DNA of 64,000 bases from Acidobacteriota bacterium (GTDB taxonomy: Bacteria; Acidobacteriota; Terriglobia; Terriglobales; Acidobacteriaceae). The translations under genes were made by a program, and so were the position numbers. Below are positions 16,716-25,519 of this stretch, piece by piece (within the stretch, counting starts at the first letter, position 1; each line of letters opens with the position of its first letter). The notes beneath the pieces were generated by a model. It did no database searches and was not told where the DNA came from. It was given only the letters and a program-made list of their open reading frames with translations. Location: assembly GCA_003010405.1 (NCBI GenBank), contig PJLO01000006.1:124001-188000 (forward strand), in the 5' to 3' direction.

Positions 16716-18338
16716 ATGGTGAGCTGCGACCGGGAATTTGACTTTGACTTCATAGTTATCGGCTCCGGATTTGGGGGGAGTGTTTCCGCTCACCGATTGG
16801 CGGAAAAAGGTTATTCGGTCGCAGTCATGGAGATGGGCAGGCGCTGGGCACCGGGTAATTTTCCTCGTTCCAACTGGTCCCTGAATCGCTGGTTCTGGCG
16901 TCCGGAACTTGCATTGCGCGGCTTCTTCAATATGCGTTTTTTTAGGCACGTCACCATCCTGTATGGATGTGCCGTTGGTGGGGGATCGATTACCTACGCC
17001 AGCACGCTGCTTCGTCCTCCGGACAAGGTTTGGGATATGGGATCGTGGGCGGGGCTGTCGTGCTGGAAGTCAGAGATGCCGAAGCACTACGACACTGCTT
17101 CGCGAATGCTCGGGGTTACCAGGAACAACATTCTCGGTCCGGCTGACCACCTGCTTAAGAAAGCGGCCGAGGCCGTCGGCATGGGACACACTTTCTATCA
17201 AACCAGCGTAGGGATCTTCGAAGATCCGGAAGGCGGCCCCGGCGGTCGGACTGTACCCGATCCATTCTTTGGAGGAGAAGGCCCCGACCGAACCACTTGC
17301 AACGGGTGCGGTGGCTGCATGATGGGCTGCCGGAACGGCGCAAAGAACACGCTCGATCAGAACTATCTTTACTTTGCCGAAAAAAACGGTGCGCAAATAT
17401 TTCCTGAAACAAAGGTGGTAGACGTCAAACCGCTCAAGGGCGCTGCCGATGGAGGCGAGGGGTACGAAGTGCGTACCGTTAACTCGCTGGCCTGGATGAG
17501 GAAGCGGTCAAAGCTGTTCACCTGCCGAAGCGTTGTCTTCGCGGCTTCATCTCTGGGCACCACCGAACTGCTATTCCGCCTGAAGGACAAAGGTTCGCTC
17601 ACCGCCATCAGCGATCAGCTTGGCAAACACATCCGCACAAACTCCGAATCGCTGATCGGAGTTCGAGTCGCGGGCAGTCGTGAGGATCTATCGAAGGGCG
17701 TTGCGATCGGCTCCGGAATTTACATTGACGAAAATACCCATGTGGAGGCGGTACGATACCCGGACGGATCGGACGCGATGTCTTTCCTGTCAACAATCCT
17801 TACGGGAGGTCGCCCCGGTTTCGGTCGCATCTCGCTCTGGGCCAGAAATCTCAGTGTATCGTTGATACGTCATCCGCTGAAAACTCTACGCATTCTCCAG
17901 CCGTTTGGATGGGCGCGGGAGTGTGTCATTCTGCTTTGTATGCAGGCGCTCGACAGCCACATCGATATGTGCTGGGTACGCCCGTGGTTTTGGCCTTTCC
18001 GCAAGTTTCTCGTCAGTCGCGGTACGAAGGTTCCAACCTTCATTCCGAAGGCGAATGAATTCGCGCAGATCTTCGCGCGCATAGCAGGCGGAACTGCTAT
18101 GAGTATGCTTCCTGAGATTCTTTTTGATGTTCCCGGTACGGCGCATTGTCTGGGAGGCTGCGTGATCGGCGACTCTCCTGCAAACGGCGTGGTTGACTCG
18201 CAGCACCGCGTTTTCGGTTACAAGAACATGTACGTTTGCGATGGCTCAGTCATTTCGGCAAATCTCGGAGTCAATCCGAGCCTAACAATCACGGCACTTG
18301 CTGAGCGCGCGATGACGTTCATCCCCAGGGCTGCATGA
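16716..18338 (+). CDS. GMC-type FAD-dependent oxidoreductase with a four-cysteine insert
   Basis: The chosen ATG at 16716 follows GGAAGG and gives 540 residues; the longer open frame upstream has no support. The N-terminus carries the FAD Rossmann motif (FIVIGSGFGGSVSAHRLAEKG). Near residues 195-205 there is a tight cysteine motif, TTCNGCGGCMMGCRNGAKNT, known from cholesterol-oxidase-like (ChoD-type) members of the family. The C-terminal HCLGGCVIGDSPANGVVD and VCDGSVISANLGVNPSLTI match the flavin-binding and catalytic end of GMC enzymes. Such enzymes oxidise alcohols or sterol-like substrates. The actual substrate is unknown. The next gene, a radical SAM/SPASM protein, is co-directional and about 90 bases away, suggesting joint function. 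Confidence 0.85.
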   Translation: MVSCDREFDFDFIVIGSGFGGSVSAHRLAEKGYSVAVMEMGRRWAPGNFPRSNWSLNRWFWRPELALRGFFNMRFFRHVTILYGCAVGGGSITYASTLLRPPDKVWDMGSWAGLSCWKSEMPKHYDTASRMLGVTRNNILGPADHLLKKAAEAVGMGHTFYQTSVGIFEDPEGGPGGRTVPDPFFGGEGPDRTTCNGCGGCMMGCRNGAKNTLDQNYLYFAEKNGAQIFPETKVVDVKPLKGAADGGEGYEVRTVNSLAWMRKRSKLFTCRSVVFAASSLGTTELLFRLKDKGSLTAISDQLGKHIRTNSESLIGVRVAGSREDLSKGVAIGSGIYIDENTHVEAVRYPDGSDAMSFLSTILTGGRPGFGRISLWARNLSVSLIRHPLKTLRILQPFGWARECVILLCMQALDSHIDMCWVRPWFWPFRKFLVSRGTKVPTFIPKANEFAQIFARIAGGTAMSMLPEILFDVPGTAHCLGGCVIGDSPANGVVDSQHRVFGYKNMYVCDGSVISANLGVNPSLTITALAERAMTFIPRAA

Positions 18339-18430
18339 TATAAATCACGATAAGATAGTGATATTAGCCATGGCTCGATGCTTGTATCTTTAGCTCGCGG
18401 TCGCGGGCATGGTCGTTTTCAGGAGAACCC

Positions 18431-19675
18431 ATGAGCGCAACTCCTCGTTCCGGGGCGGGCCAATGTCTGCCGCGTCTTATTTTTTGGGAAGTTACCAAAG
18501 GCTGTAATCTCCGTTGCATACACTGTCGCGCTACGGCCACCGAGCTTGCGTCTCCGCTTGACCTGCCTACTGATAAGGCCTTGAACATAATCGATCAGAT
18601 TTCGGCATTTGCAAATCCTATTCTGGTGCTCTCCGGCGGTGAACCGCTTTACCGTCGGGATATCTTCCAGCTCGCAAGGTATGCGACCGATAAAGGCCTG
18701 CGCGTTGCGCTTGCCACAAATGGCACCCTGGTTACCAGGGAAATCGCGCAGAAGATCGTGGATGCCGGGGTGAAGCGCGTTTCCATCTCGCTCGATGGCG
18801 CTGACGCCGAGACACATGACAGCTTCCGGGGAATTCCGGGAGCGTTCGATGCCGCGATTAAGGGCTTCAAGAATCTGAAAGAGCTCGGCATGCCTGTGCA
18901 GATTAATATGACCATCGCACGACACAATGCGGCTCAGCTTCCCGACGTACTGAACATGGTGCGCGGACTCGGTGCGGATGCTCTGCATACGTTTCTTCTT
19001 GTTCCTGTCGGATGCGGCGTAGATATTGCCGAATCACAGATGGTTCCACCCGAGGAATACGAGCGCATTCTGAACTGGTTTTACGATCAGTCTGTCGTGG
19101 GCGGCATTGAACTCAAGGCTACCTGTGCTCCCCATTATTTCCGGGTGGTGCGTCAGCGCCGCGCCCAGGAACGCAAGCAGGAGGGCTCTGGCGCCTATGC
19201 TGCTGAAGGCAAGCCCGCCATTGGCGCCATGGAAATGACCATGCCCGGGTCTGCCGGTGTGGCCTTCAAGACTGATTATGAGAAGTTTGGCCGAAGTGGA
19301 ATCCGCCACGACGGAATACCTCACTCGCACGGTCATCCGGGCGGAGACCCCAGCGCAATGAATGCAATGACCAAGGGCTGTCTTGCCGGAACGGGTGTCT
19401 GTTTCCTTTCGTTTGAAGGCGAAGTTTTTCCCTGTGGCTACCTTCCCGTCGCGGCTGGCGATCTGCGCAAGCAGTCATTCGCGGAAGTTTGGAACGATTC
19501 AAAGGTCTTCGCCGATCTTCGCGATACGGAAAAGCTGGAAGGCAAGTGTGGCTGTTGCGAGTTTCGCAATGTTTGCATGGGGTGCAGGGCGCGCGCTTAT
19601 GCCGCAAGCGGCAATTACATGGCCGAAGAACCTTTCTGTGTTTATCAGCCAAAGTCGATGATGCCCAAAAAATAG
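18431..19675 (+). CDS. Radical SAM/SPASM protein (AhbC/AhbD/NirJ-like)
   Basis: A 414-residue protein. The radical SAM cluster motif CNLRCIHC is at residues 25-32, followed by the GGEPL box (LVLSGGEPLYRRDI) and SISLDG. The C-terminal SPASM region holds further cysteine sets, CLAGTGVCFLSFEGEVFPCGYLP and CGCCEFRNVCMGCRARA, expected to bind auxiliary Fe-S clusters. A histidine/glycine-rich loop (HSHGHPGGDP) precedes it. This arrangement resembles the AhbC/AhbD/NirJ group that works on heme intermediates, but the SPASM family also matures peptides. The start has AGGAGAACCC in front. With the upstream GMC oxidoreductase it forms a likely two-gene unit. No small precursor peptide gene was seen between or beside them. 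Confidence 0.82.
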   Translation: MSATPRSGAGQCLPRLIFWEVTKGCNLRCIHCRATATELASPLDLPTDKALNIIDQISAFANPILVLSGGEPLYRRDIFQLARYATDKGLRVALATNGTLVTREIAQKIVDAGVKRVSISLDGADAETHDSFRGIPGAFDAAIKGFKNLKELGMPVQINMTIARHNAAQLPDVLNMVRGLGADALHTFLLVPVGCGVDIAESQMVPPEEYERILNWFYDQSVVGGIELKATCAPHYFRVVRQRRAQERKQEGSGAYAAEGKPAIGAMEMTMPGSAGVAFKTDYEKFGRSGIRHDGIPHSHGHPGGDPSAMNAMTKGCLAGTGVCFLSFEGEVFPCGYLPVAAGDLRKQSFAEVWNDSKVFADLRDTEKLEGKCGCCEFRNVCMGCRARAYAASGNYMAEEPFCVYQPKSMMPKK

Positions 19676-19707
19676 CGTCAAATCATCGCATCCGGTTATG
19701 AAAAGTA

Positions 19708-19740
19708 AACGGCGTGGGGATGGCCCACGCCGTTATTGTT
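19708..19740. terminator. Bidirectional intrinsic terminator
   Basis: AACGGCGTGGG and CCCACGCCGTT form a perfect 11-bp stem with a 5-base loop, followed by ATTGTT on the plus strand. It sits between the convergent radical SAM gene and the M16 operon, so it probably serves both. Confidence 0.85.
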
Positions 19741-19756
19741 GACTGTCACTTTCACA

Positions 19757-21226
19757 TCATTGCTTGGCGTTGGCTTCCGGTCCAGGAATAGTTATATCGA
19801 TCGGTGTTACCGGACCGAGTGCGGCGAGTTGCTTTTCAAACTCGCTGGTGTTGCCCACCACCAGCACCTTGAGTTGTTCCCTGTGCAGGTACTTGTTTGC
19901 TACACGGAGAACATCGGCAGCCGTCACCTTCTCCACGCCTGCTCGATACCGTTCGAGAAAGTCCTTCGGGTACCCGTAAAACTCGTAGGTTTCCTGCTCG
20001 CGCAGAACCTTGGCGGGAGTGTCGAAGTTGAATATGAACGAATTCAGGATAGCGTCCTTTGCTCGTTTCATTTCCGTCTCGCTCGGCGCATCCTTCTTCA
20101 TCAGGTCCACCTGTTCCCAGAGGGCCTTGATCGCGTCCGCGGTGGTCGCGGTTTTGGTGCCGATATCCAGCACCGTGAGCCCGGGATGATCCCACTCGCT
20201 GCCAACTCCTCCGCCGACTGCGTAGGCAAGCCCCGCTTTCGTGCGCAGATTAGTGAACAATCGCGAGGAAAATCCTCCGCCGAAAATTTCGTTCATTACC
20301 TGCAGCGCGAAGTAGTCCGGATTTCTGCGCTCGATTCCCAGCGAGATCATGCGTACCTCGCTCTGGTTTACGTCGTTCTTGTCAACAACGTAGATTCCGG
20401 GCTTTTCCGGCGCGATTGTAACCTTTGATTCGCCTACTTTTTCGCCCTTCGGCCAGGCATCGAAGTACTTGCGCAGCGCTGCTTCCATCTCCTTTGAATC
20501 GAAGTCGCCCACAACTCCAAAAATGATGTTGTTTGGTGCAACGTGCTTTTTGTGCCATTGAAGGAGATCTTCGCGCGTAACCTTCGCTACGGTGGCGTAC
20601 TCGGGAATTCGCGCGTATGCGCTTTGTTTTCCGTATCCGAGTATGTCGGTCTGGATCGACGCGATTTCTCCGGTTTCGTCGTTTCGGCGCGAGATGCTGC
20701 TATACATCTGCTTCTTTTCGAGTGTCAGTTTGTCCTCGCGGAAGGCAGGACGGCGTAGCAGGTCCACAAGAATCCCGAGAACGTCATTGAAGTCGGCTTT
20801 GAGGCAGTTGAAGCTTATGCTCGTGTTTGCTTCGGCGCCGCTGGTTTCTACTTTGGCTGCGCGCGCCTCCAGGAAGTCGTCGAGCTGATCGCCTGAGAGT
20901 TTATCTGTTCCGCCGGTGCGCCAAGTGGCGCCATATATTTCCACCAGGCCTGTCTTTTCCGCGGGCTCGGAATCAGACCCCCCGCGAATCAGTGCCGAGC
21001 CGGAGATAAGAGGCAGTTCGTGATTTTCAGTCAAAAACACTATCATCCCGTTCGACAAAACCAGCCGCTTCGGCTGCTTGGGTTTAAAGGGCGGCAACTC
21101 GGGAATCGCAATCTGCTTCCAGTGTGTCGCAACTCCAGTGCTTGTAGCCGGAGCCGCTTTCTGCGCCTGCCCGGAACCCAGCAACAGCGCGGTACTCATC
21201 ACCGCCATCAGAATTTTCGTCTTCAT
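19757..21226 (-). CDS. M16-family peptidase homologue, non-catalytic subunit
   Basis: A 489-residue secreted protein with signal peptide (MKTKILMAVMSTALLLGSGQA). The M16 fold is clear: VLSNGMIVFLTENHELPL at the start, a middle VTREDLLQWHKKHVAPNNIIFGVVGDF, and a C-terminal half with GGGFSSRLFTNLRTKAGLAYAVGGG. The zinc motif H-x-x-E-H is absent; the equivalent place reads LVEIYGATWRTGG. In M16 pairs one subunit carries the zinc site and the other supplies the R/Y pair that binds substrate, seen here as the RTKAGLAY segment. The start overlaps the stop of the catalytic partner by four bases (ATGA), so the two should be made and assembled together. It acts in the periplasm. Confidence 0.88.
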   Translation of the reverse strand: MKTKILMAVMSTALLLGSGQAQKAAPATSTGVATHWKQIAIPELPPFKPKQPKRLVLSNGMIVFLTENHELPLISGSALIRGGSDSEPAEKTGLVEIYGATWRTGGTDKLSGDQLDDFLEARAAKVETSGAEANTSISFNCLKADFNDVLGILVDLLRRPAFREDKLTLEKKQMYSSISRRNDETGEIASIQTDILGYGKQSAYARIPEYATVAKVTREDLLQWHKKHVAPNNIIFGVVGDFDSKEMEAALRKYFDAWPKGEKVGESKVTIAPEKPGIYVVDKNDVNQSEVRMISLGIERRNPDYFALQVMNEIFGGGFSSRLFTNLRTKAGLAYAVGGGVGSEWDHPGLTVLDIGTKTATTADAIKALWEQVDLMKKDAPSETEMKRAKDAILNSFIFNFDTPAKVLREQETYEFYGYPKDFLERYRAGVEKVTAADVLRVANKYLHREQLKVLVVGNTSEFEKQLAALGPVTPIDITIPGPEANAKQ

Positions 21227-22731
21227 CGCTGTGCTCCCTTCGCGCTGTTGGTTTCGAGAATTCCAATTGTGCGGTTGCTATCAACAAAGATTTGATTGGC
21301 AACGCGTTTTACGTCGTCGTTGGTCACGGCGTCAATCTTGTCAATCCGGCGGAATAACTCGCGCCAGTCGCCGTACTTTAACTGGTTTTCCGCCAGCTTC
21401 ATAGCGAGTCCCTGGTTGTTTGCAAGACCGCGTATCAGATTTGCCTTGGCGCGCGTCTTTACCATCTTCAATTCGTCAGGACTCACTCCATCGGATTTCA
21501 ACTTTCCGACCGCTTCATTGATCGCATTGCCCACTTGGGCAGCGCTGTGCCCCTGTGAAGGCACCGCATAGAAGGCGTAAAGATTGCTGTACTTATTTCC
21601 CGGGAATCCGCTGAAGCCCGCCGCAGTCATTGCAATCTTCCTGTCGCGGACCAGGGTGCGATAGAGCCGGGAGGTACGGCCTTCGCTCATCACGCTGCTG
21701 ATGACGGAGTAGACGACGTCATCCTTGTCGCGGTAGCTTGGTCTAAGATAGCCCTCGATGTAGAAAGGCTGCGACGGGTCGTGAAGCAAAACGGTACGCT
21801 GCGAGCTTTGCTTCGTTTGCTCCGTAACGTATTCCTCCGGCTTCGGGCCGGATGGAATGCGTCCAAAATATTTCTCCACGATGGCAAACGTCTTCTCAAA
21901 ATCGAGATCTCCCACGACTGCCACGACCATGTTGCTGGGCACGTAGTAGGTGCTGAAGAAGTTTGCTGCGTCTGTTGCGGAGAAGTGATTCAAGTCGCTC
22001 ATGTAGCCAATGCCCGGACGGTGGTAGGGGCTGCCGTCGTAAGCCACAGAGAGAAACTGCTCGATCAGTCTTCCCGTGGGCGAGGAATCCGTGCGCATGC
22101 GCCGTTCCTCCATCACCACGTCGCGTTCCTTGTAGAACTCGCGCATCACCGGATGCAGGAATCGCTCCGACTCAAGGTAGGCCCAGAGTTCAACGCGGTT
22201 GGCTGGAAGTGAATAGTAATAACGCGTGCTGTCCAGCCCCGTTGAAGCGTTCAGGCCCACTCCGCCATTACGCTCGATGATCTCGCCGAACTCGTTCTTT
22301 ATCACATACTGGTCAGCTTCTTCGCGAGCCTTTTCCCATTCTGCCTTCAACTCCGCAACCTTCTTATCATCGCGGTTTACGCGGTTGTTCTCGCGGTCGT
22401 ATGCGGCGTAGGCTGTTTCAACTTTCGCGAGAGCCGCTTTTTCGGCGGTGATGTTAGTGGTGCCAATGTTGTTGGTACCCTTAAAGGCCATGTGTTCCAT
22501 CATGTGCGCCAGTCCCGTTTTACCTTTGGGATCCTGCGCGTCGCCCGCATCCACCATTGTGTAGAACGAGAAAACTGGCGCTTCTGGTCGGTTTAACAGC
22601 AGGATGGTTAAACCGTTTGGAAGAACTTTGATATGCACCCTTTTTTCAAACGATGCTAAGTCCTGAGCAAATGCTATCTGCAAGGCGCAGAACAGCATTA
22701 GTAGAGGAAGGTAGGCTCGCAGCCGTCTCAT
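21223..22731 (-). CDS. M16-family zinc metallopeptidase, catalytic subunit
   Basis: A 502-residue protein with signal peptide (cleavage after ALQIAFA). The inverted zinc motif HMMEH lies at residues 76-80 inside TGLAHMMEHMAFKGT, and the early strand VLPNGLTILLLNRPEAPV is typical. A lysine/glutamate-rich insert (about 95-140) and NGGVGLNASTGLDSTRYYYSLP follow. Family members degrade peptides or process proteins, as do PqqL and mitochondrial MPP-like enzymes. It is the upstream gene of a two-gene operon with the non-catalytic homologue, and the phosphoesterase gene lies about 85 bases further upstream in the same direction. Substrates are unknown. Confidence 0.92.
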   Translation of the reverse strand: MRRLRAYLPLLMLFCALQIAFAQDLASFEKRVHIKVLPNGLTILLLNRPEAPVFSFYTMVDAGDAQDPKGKTGLAHMMEHMAFKGTNNIGTTNITAEKAALAKVETAYAAYDRENNRVNRDDKKVAELKAEWEKAREEADQYVIKNEFGEIIERNGGVGLNASTGLDSTRYYYSLPANRVELWAYLESERFLHPVMREFYKERDVVMEERRMRTDSSPTGRLIEQFLSVAYDGSPYHRPGIGYMSDLNHFSATDAANFFSTYYVPSNMVVAVVGDLDFEKTFAIVEKYFGRIPSGPKPEEYVTEQTKQSSQRTVLLHDPSQPFYIEGYLRPSYRDKDDVVYSVISSVMSEGRTSRLYRTLVRDRKIAMTAAGFSGFPGNKYSNLYAFYAVPSQGHSAAQVGNAINEAVGKLKSDGVSPDELKMVKTRAKANLIRGLANNQGLAMKLAENQLKYGDWRELFRRIDKIDAVTNDDVKRVANQIFVDSNRTIGILETNSAKGAQR

Positions 22732-22816
22732 CGTGCCTCCAGGGAAGTTTCTAAGCTTCCGAATTCACGAGTTTACAATCCGCCAATAGCACGTGTCGAA
22801 TGCCCAGCTCAGGTAT

Positions 22817-23524
22817 TCAAACGTCGAAGAGACGGTAGGGAGTGGTAACTCCGGAAGCCTGCAAAATTGGAAGCGCAACGTTATGTACAGGGATTCCTCC
22901 CGTGGTTTTTCCATCGGGAGAGCCGTGGTGCGCGTGTCCGTGCAGCATAAGATTTGCGCCGTGCCGATCAACGACCTCAGAAAGACGTGAATTTCCGAGG
23001 TACGGATATATTTCGAGCGGTTCACCCTGAACCGTGGCGCTGATCGGGGCATAGTGTACGACGACAACGCGGCGTTCAGTTCGCAGTTGCGACATTGCTC
23101 GCTCAAGCTTCATGGCTTCGTCAACAGACACCTGTACGAAGCTCTTCACCTCAGGTTCACCGAACGCAGTCAATGTGCCGCGCCCGAAACCTCCAAGAAA
23201 TCCCTTTGTACCGGCAAAGCCCACGCCAGCCCGCTCATAGCCGCTGCCGTCGAGCACTTTGATTCCTTCGCCAGTCATCATTTTGTGGAGTTCATCTTGC
23301 TGTCCACTCTCAAAATCGTGATTTCCAAGAACTGCAACGATCGGTATACGCAGCCGCACCAGCATTGTCAGCAGGGAATCCATTTCGGAGATTCGTCCGT
23401 AGTTGGTAAGGTCGCCAGCGAGTACCAATACATCGGCATCATCGCGCACTCGCATCATCGGCTCGCGAATTTTGTCGTAGCTTTGCGGAGTGTAGTGGAG
23501 ATCTGCAACGGCCGCGATCCTCAT
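22817..23524 (-). CDS. Calcineurin-like metallophosphoesterase
   Basis: A 235-residue protein with all the metal-binding blocks of the superfamily in order: AVADLHY (D-x-H), VLAGDLTNYG (GD), VLGNHDFE (GNHD), VVVVHYAP (H) and LMLHGHAHHGS (GHxH). No signal peptide or membrane segment is seen, so it is expected to be cytosolic. The substrate cannot be told from sequence; relatives cleave phosphodiesters of nucleotides, lipids or proteins. It follows the nucleotidyltransferase gene by 24 bases and is probably the last gene of the acyltransferase-nucleotidyltransferase-phosphoesterase operon. Confidence 0.88.
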   Translation of the reverse strand: MRIAAVADLHYTPQSYDKIREPMMRVRDDADVLVLAGDLTNYGRISEMDSLLTMLVRLRIPIVAVLGNHDFESGQQDELHKMMTGEGIKVLDGSGYERAGVGFAGTKGFLGGFGRGTLTAFGEPEVKSFVQVSVDEAMKLERAMSQLRTERRVVVVHYAPISATVQGEPLEIYPYLGNSRLSEVVDRHGANLMLHGHAHHGSPDGKTTGGIPVHNVALPILQASGVTTPYRLFDV

Positions 23525-23548
23525 ATGTCTTCCTCGGTTGTCATTCAG

Positions 23549-24358
23549 TTATATCTCGTTTCTACTTCGTGACAGATTCCTCCGGCTTCTCAATAAGCGA
23601 TTCAGATCTGTCATGCCCCACTCATCTACATCTATGGCAAACATCTTTTCGTCTATAAGGCTTCCCCTGAACGCTGCGCTGGGATCGGGATGGTCGAGTT
23701 CAGCATGCAAGCGCGAAAGCAGGTCACTCCACAGTGCGCGAGGAACGAACGCGGAATGACCTGGATAGACATACTGGTATAGCACCAGCGCCCAGAGCAA
23801 TACCATCCAGTGTTCGCCAATGAGACTCAAAATGCGCTCCCAGTCGAGTTTCCCGACTGTACCGTGGATAATATGCGTTATGTCCGCACCATCAAAGCGC
23901 TCGCGACGAGTCACGAATAGTTTCGATGCGATCAGTTCTTCGGGGGCTAAAACCTTGACCTTGACTCCGAGTACTTCGGCATCTGTCGCGCGCTCGAACC
24001 AGTCGTGCTGCACGAAAAGTACACCGTTACTCATGCCCGTGATGAGATCAACGAAGTAGTTTCCACGTCGAGCTTTGCAGAGCCATACTGCATCGCATAT
24101 CTCCGTTTCAAAGCCTTCGGCTCCGAGCAATCCTAGAGCTTGGGGAATGTCTTCGTGGGTGATGAATAGATCAAGGTCCTTAGTATCTCTCCAAATTCCG
24201 GTGTGCTCATGAAGTGCAAAAGCGCCGCTCACGGCAAATGGAATGTGATGAGCGATAAAGAGATTAAGAACCTGGAGGAACATACTTCGTTGCTCCGGGG
24301 CAAACTCCGGGGGCGTCGAACTGCTTACTGGCAGCGCTCTCTCTTCGCTTTGAGGCAC
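23549..24358 (-). CDS. Nucleotidyltransferase-fold protein
   Basis: A 269-residue protein. The motif FAVSGAFALHEHTG followed by TKDLDLFI is the G[G/S]x(9-13)DxD-like signature of stand-alone minor nucleotidyltransferases (DUF-type relatives of AbiEii). NYFVDLITG would give the third acidic residue, and LAPEELIASKLFV is a recurrent helix in this group. No antitoxin-like partner is found on either side, so a toxin-antitoxin role is not supported. It sits between an acyltransferase (59 bases upstream) and a phosphoesterase (24 bases downstream), all on the minus strand. Function is unknown. Confidence 0.7.
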   Translation of the reverse strand: MPQSEERALPVSSSTPPEFAPEQRSMFLQVLNLFIAHHIPFAVSGAFALHEHTGIWRDTKDLDLFITHEDIPQALGLLGAEGFETEICDAVWLCKARRGNYFVDLITGMSNGVLFVQHDWFERATDAEVLGVKVKVLAPEELIASKLFVTRRERFDGADITHIIHGTVGKLDWERILSLIGEHWMVLLWALVLYQYVYPGHSAFVPRALWSDLLSRLHAELDHPDPSAAFRGSLIDEKMFAIDVDEWGMTDLNRLLRSRRNLSRSRNEI

Positions 24359-24417
24359 CGGGGATTAGATGTTGAATAAGGCACGCCAGTTGTGCTCAGG
24401 GCGGGACCAATTTCAGC

Positions 24418-25317
24418 TTAGTAGAGGCTGGGCTCACCTTGTGGACGAGTTTTCCAGCGCCGGTGTACCCACAGCCACTGATCGGGATAAGCGCGCACAA
24501 TTTTCTCGATTGCCGCCGTGTAGTTCTGAGTGTTGGTCACAGCATCGACATCGTCGTCTCCGGTAAGCACGGTGGGAATAGCAGGCTCAAAGCGGATGCG
24601 GTACTTGCCCAGTGCTTCATCCCAAATCGTGAAGGCAGGGAGTACGGCGGCTCCGGTGTGCATGGCGACGCGGGCGATTCCACCGGCTGTGCAGGCGGGA
24701 ACCCCGAAGTAGTTTACGAATACTCCCTGGGGTGGCGTCATGTTGGTGTCCATTAGCGCCCCTACGGTTTCGCCGCGCTTCATGGCTGCGAGCAGGCCGC
24801 GGGCGTAGCGAGCCTTGTCGTGGGTCTTGTTGCCATGCTGTGTCCGCAACTGGCGAACCCACCGGTCGAGAAGTGGATTGTCGAGATCGCGCACGACAAT
24901 ATTGAGCCAGTGGCCATGCATCGAATGTACGAAGGAGCCGATCTCCCATCCGCCTATGTGGGCCGTCAGAAAGAGCACGCCCTTACCTCTGTCCCGCGCA
25001 GCTATGTAGTTTTCCAGCCCGTCATAGACAGCGATGCGGTCCACCGTTTCCAGCCTGTATTCGGGGAACTTCGGAACTTCCGATAGGAGACGTCCGAGCG
25101 AGAGATATTCGCCTTTCAGAATCCGCTTGCGCTCATCCAGCGATTTTTCAGGGAAGGCCAATTCGAGGTTTCGCAGGCCGACTCGCCGCAGGCGCGGATG
25201 AGCCCAATACAACAGAATACCGATTCCATAGCCAATGGCGCGCGCCACCGGACGCGGCAACCATCGCAGCGTCTGTGCAATGAGCCACACAGCGAGGTAT
25301 TCCAGCCAAAAACGCAT
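24418..25317 (-). CDS. Lysophospholipid/lipid A acyltransferase (LpxL/HtrB family)
   Basis: A 299-residue membrane-associated protein. One N-terminal hydrophobic segment (EYLAVWLIAQTLRWLP) is followed by RRVGLRNLELAFPEKS and the catalytic HX4E motif HIGGWE near residue 120. DTNMTPPQGVFVNYFGVPA and a C-terminal WLWVHRRWKTRP match the family, which adds secondary acyl chains to lipid A or similar glycolipids at the inner membrane. Together with KpsF and LpxD it points to an LPS-type envelope. It is the probable first gene of an operon with the nucleotidyltransferase and phosphoesterase. Confidence 0.88.
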   Translation of the reverse strand: MRFWLEYLAVWLIAQTLRWLPRPVARAIGYGIGILLYWAHPRLRRVGLRNLELAFPEKSLDERKRILKGEYLSLGRLLSEVPKFPEYRLETVDRIAVYDGLENYIAARDRGKGVLFLTAHIGGWEIGSFVHSMHGHWLNIVVRDLDNPLLDRWVRQLRTQHGNKTHDKARYARGLLAAMKRGETVGALMDTNMTPPQGVFVNYFGVPACTAGGIARVAMHTGAAVLPAFTIWDEALGKYRIRFEPAIPTVLTGDDDVDAVTNTQNYTAAIEKIVRAYPDQWLWVHRRWKTRPQGEPSLY

Positions 25318-25436
25318 GGGTAGAAAACGACCGTATCAAATCGTAAGTTGCAAGGTCAACCGATTCGACAGAGGGGCGGGGATGGAAGCATCGCCTCGCC
25401 AGTATATTGGCGGCCAACCGTCACAATAGCACTAAT

Positions 25437-25477
25437 CCCCACTCCGGAATCCTAGACGGCAGGGTACCGGAGTGGGG
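25437..25477. terminator. Hairpin between SYLF gene and acyltransferase
   Basis: CCCCACTCCGG and CCGGAGTGGGG pair over 11 bp with a 19-base loop. It lies 43 bases past the SYLF stop and about 120 bases before the acyltransferase start. It probably separates the two minus-strand units. The only T-run (CAATTTTCT) lies on the plus-strand side. Confidence 0.65.
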
Positions 25478-25519
25478 ATGGGGGTTCAATTTTCTGTCTG
25501 TTGTCTAAGGATGCGAAGA

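Noticed and set aside
23549..24358. Type IV (AbiE-like) toxin-antitoxin system around the nucleotidyltransferase
   Set aside because: No antitoxin-like gene is adjacent. The neighbours are an acyltransferase and a phosphoesterase in an apparent operon.
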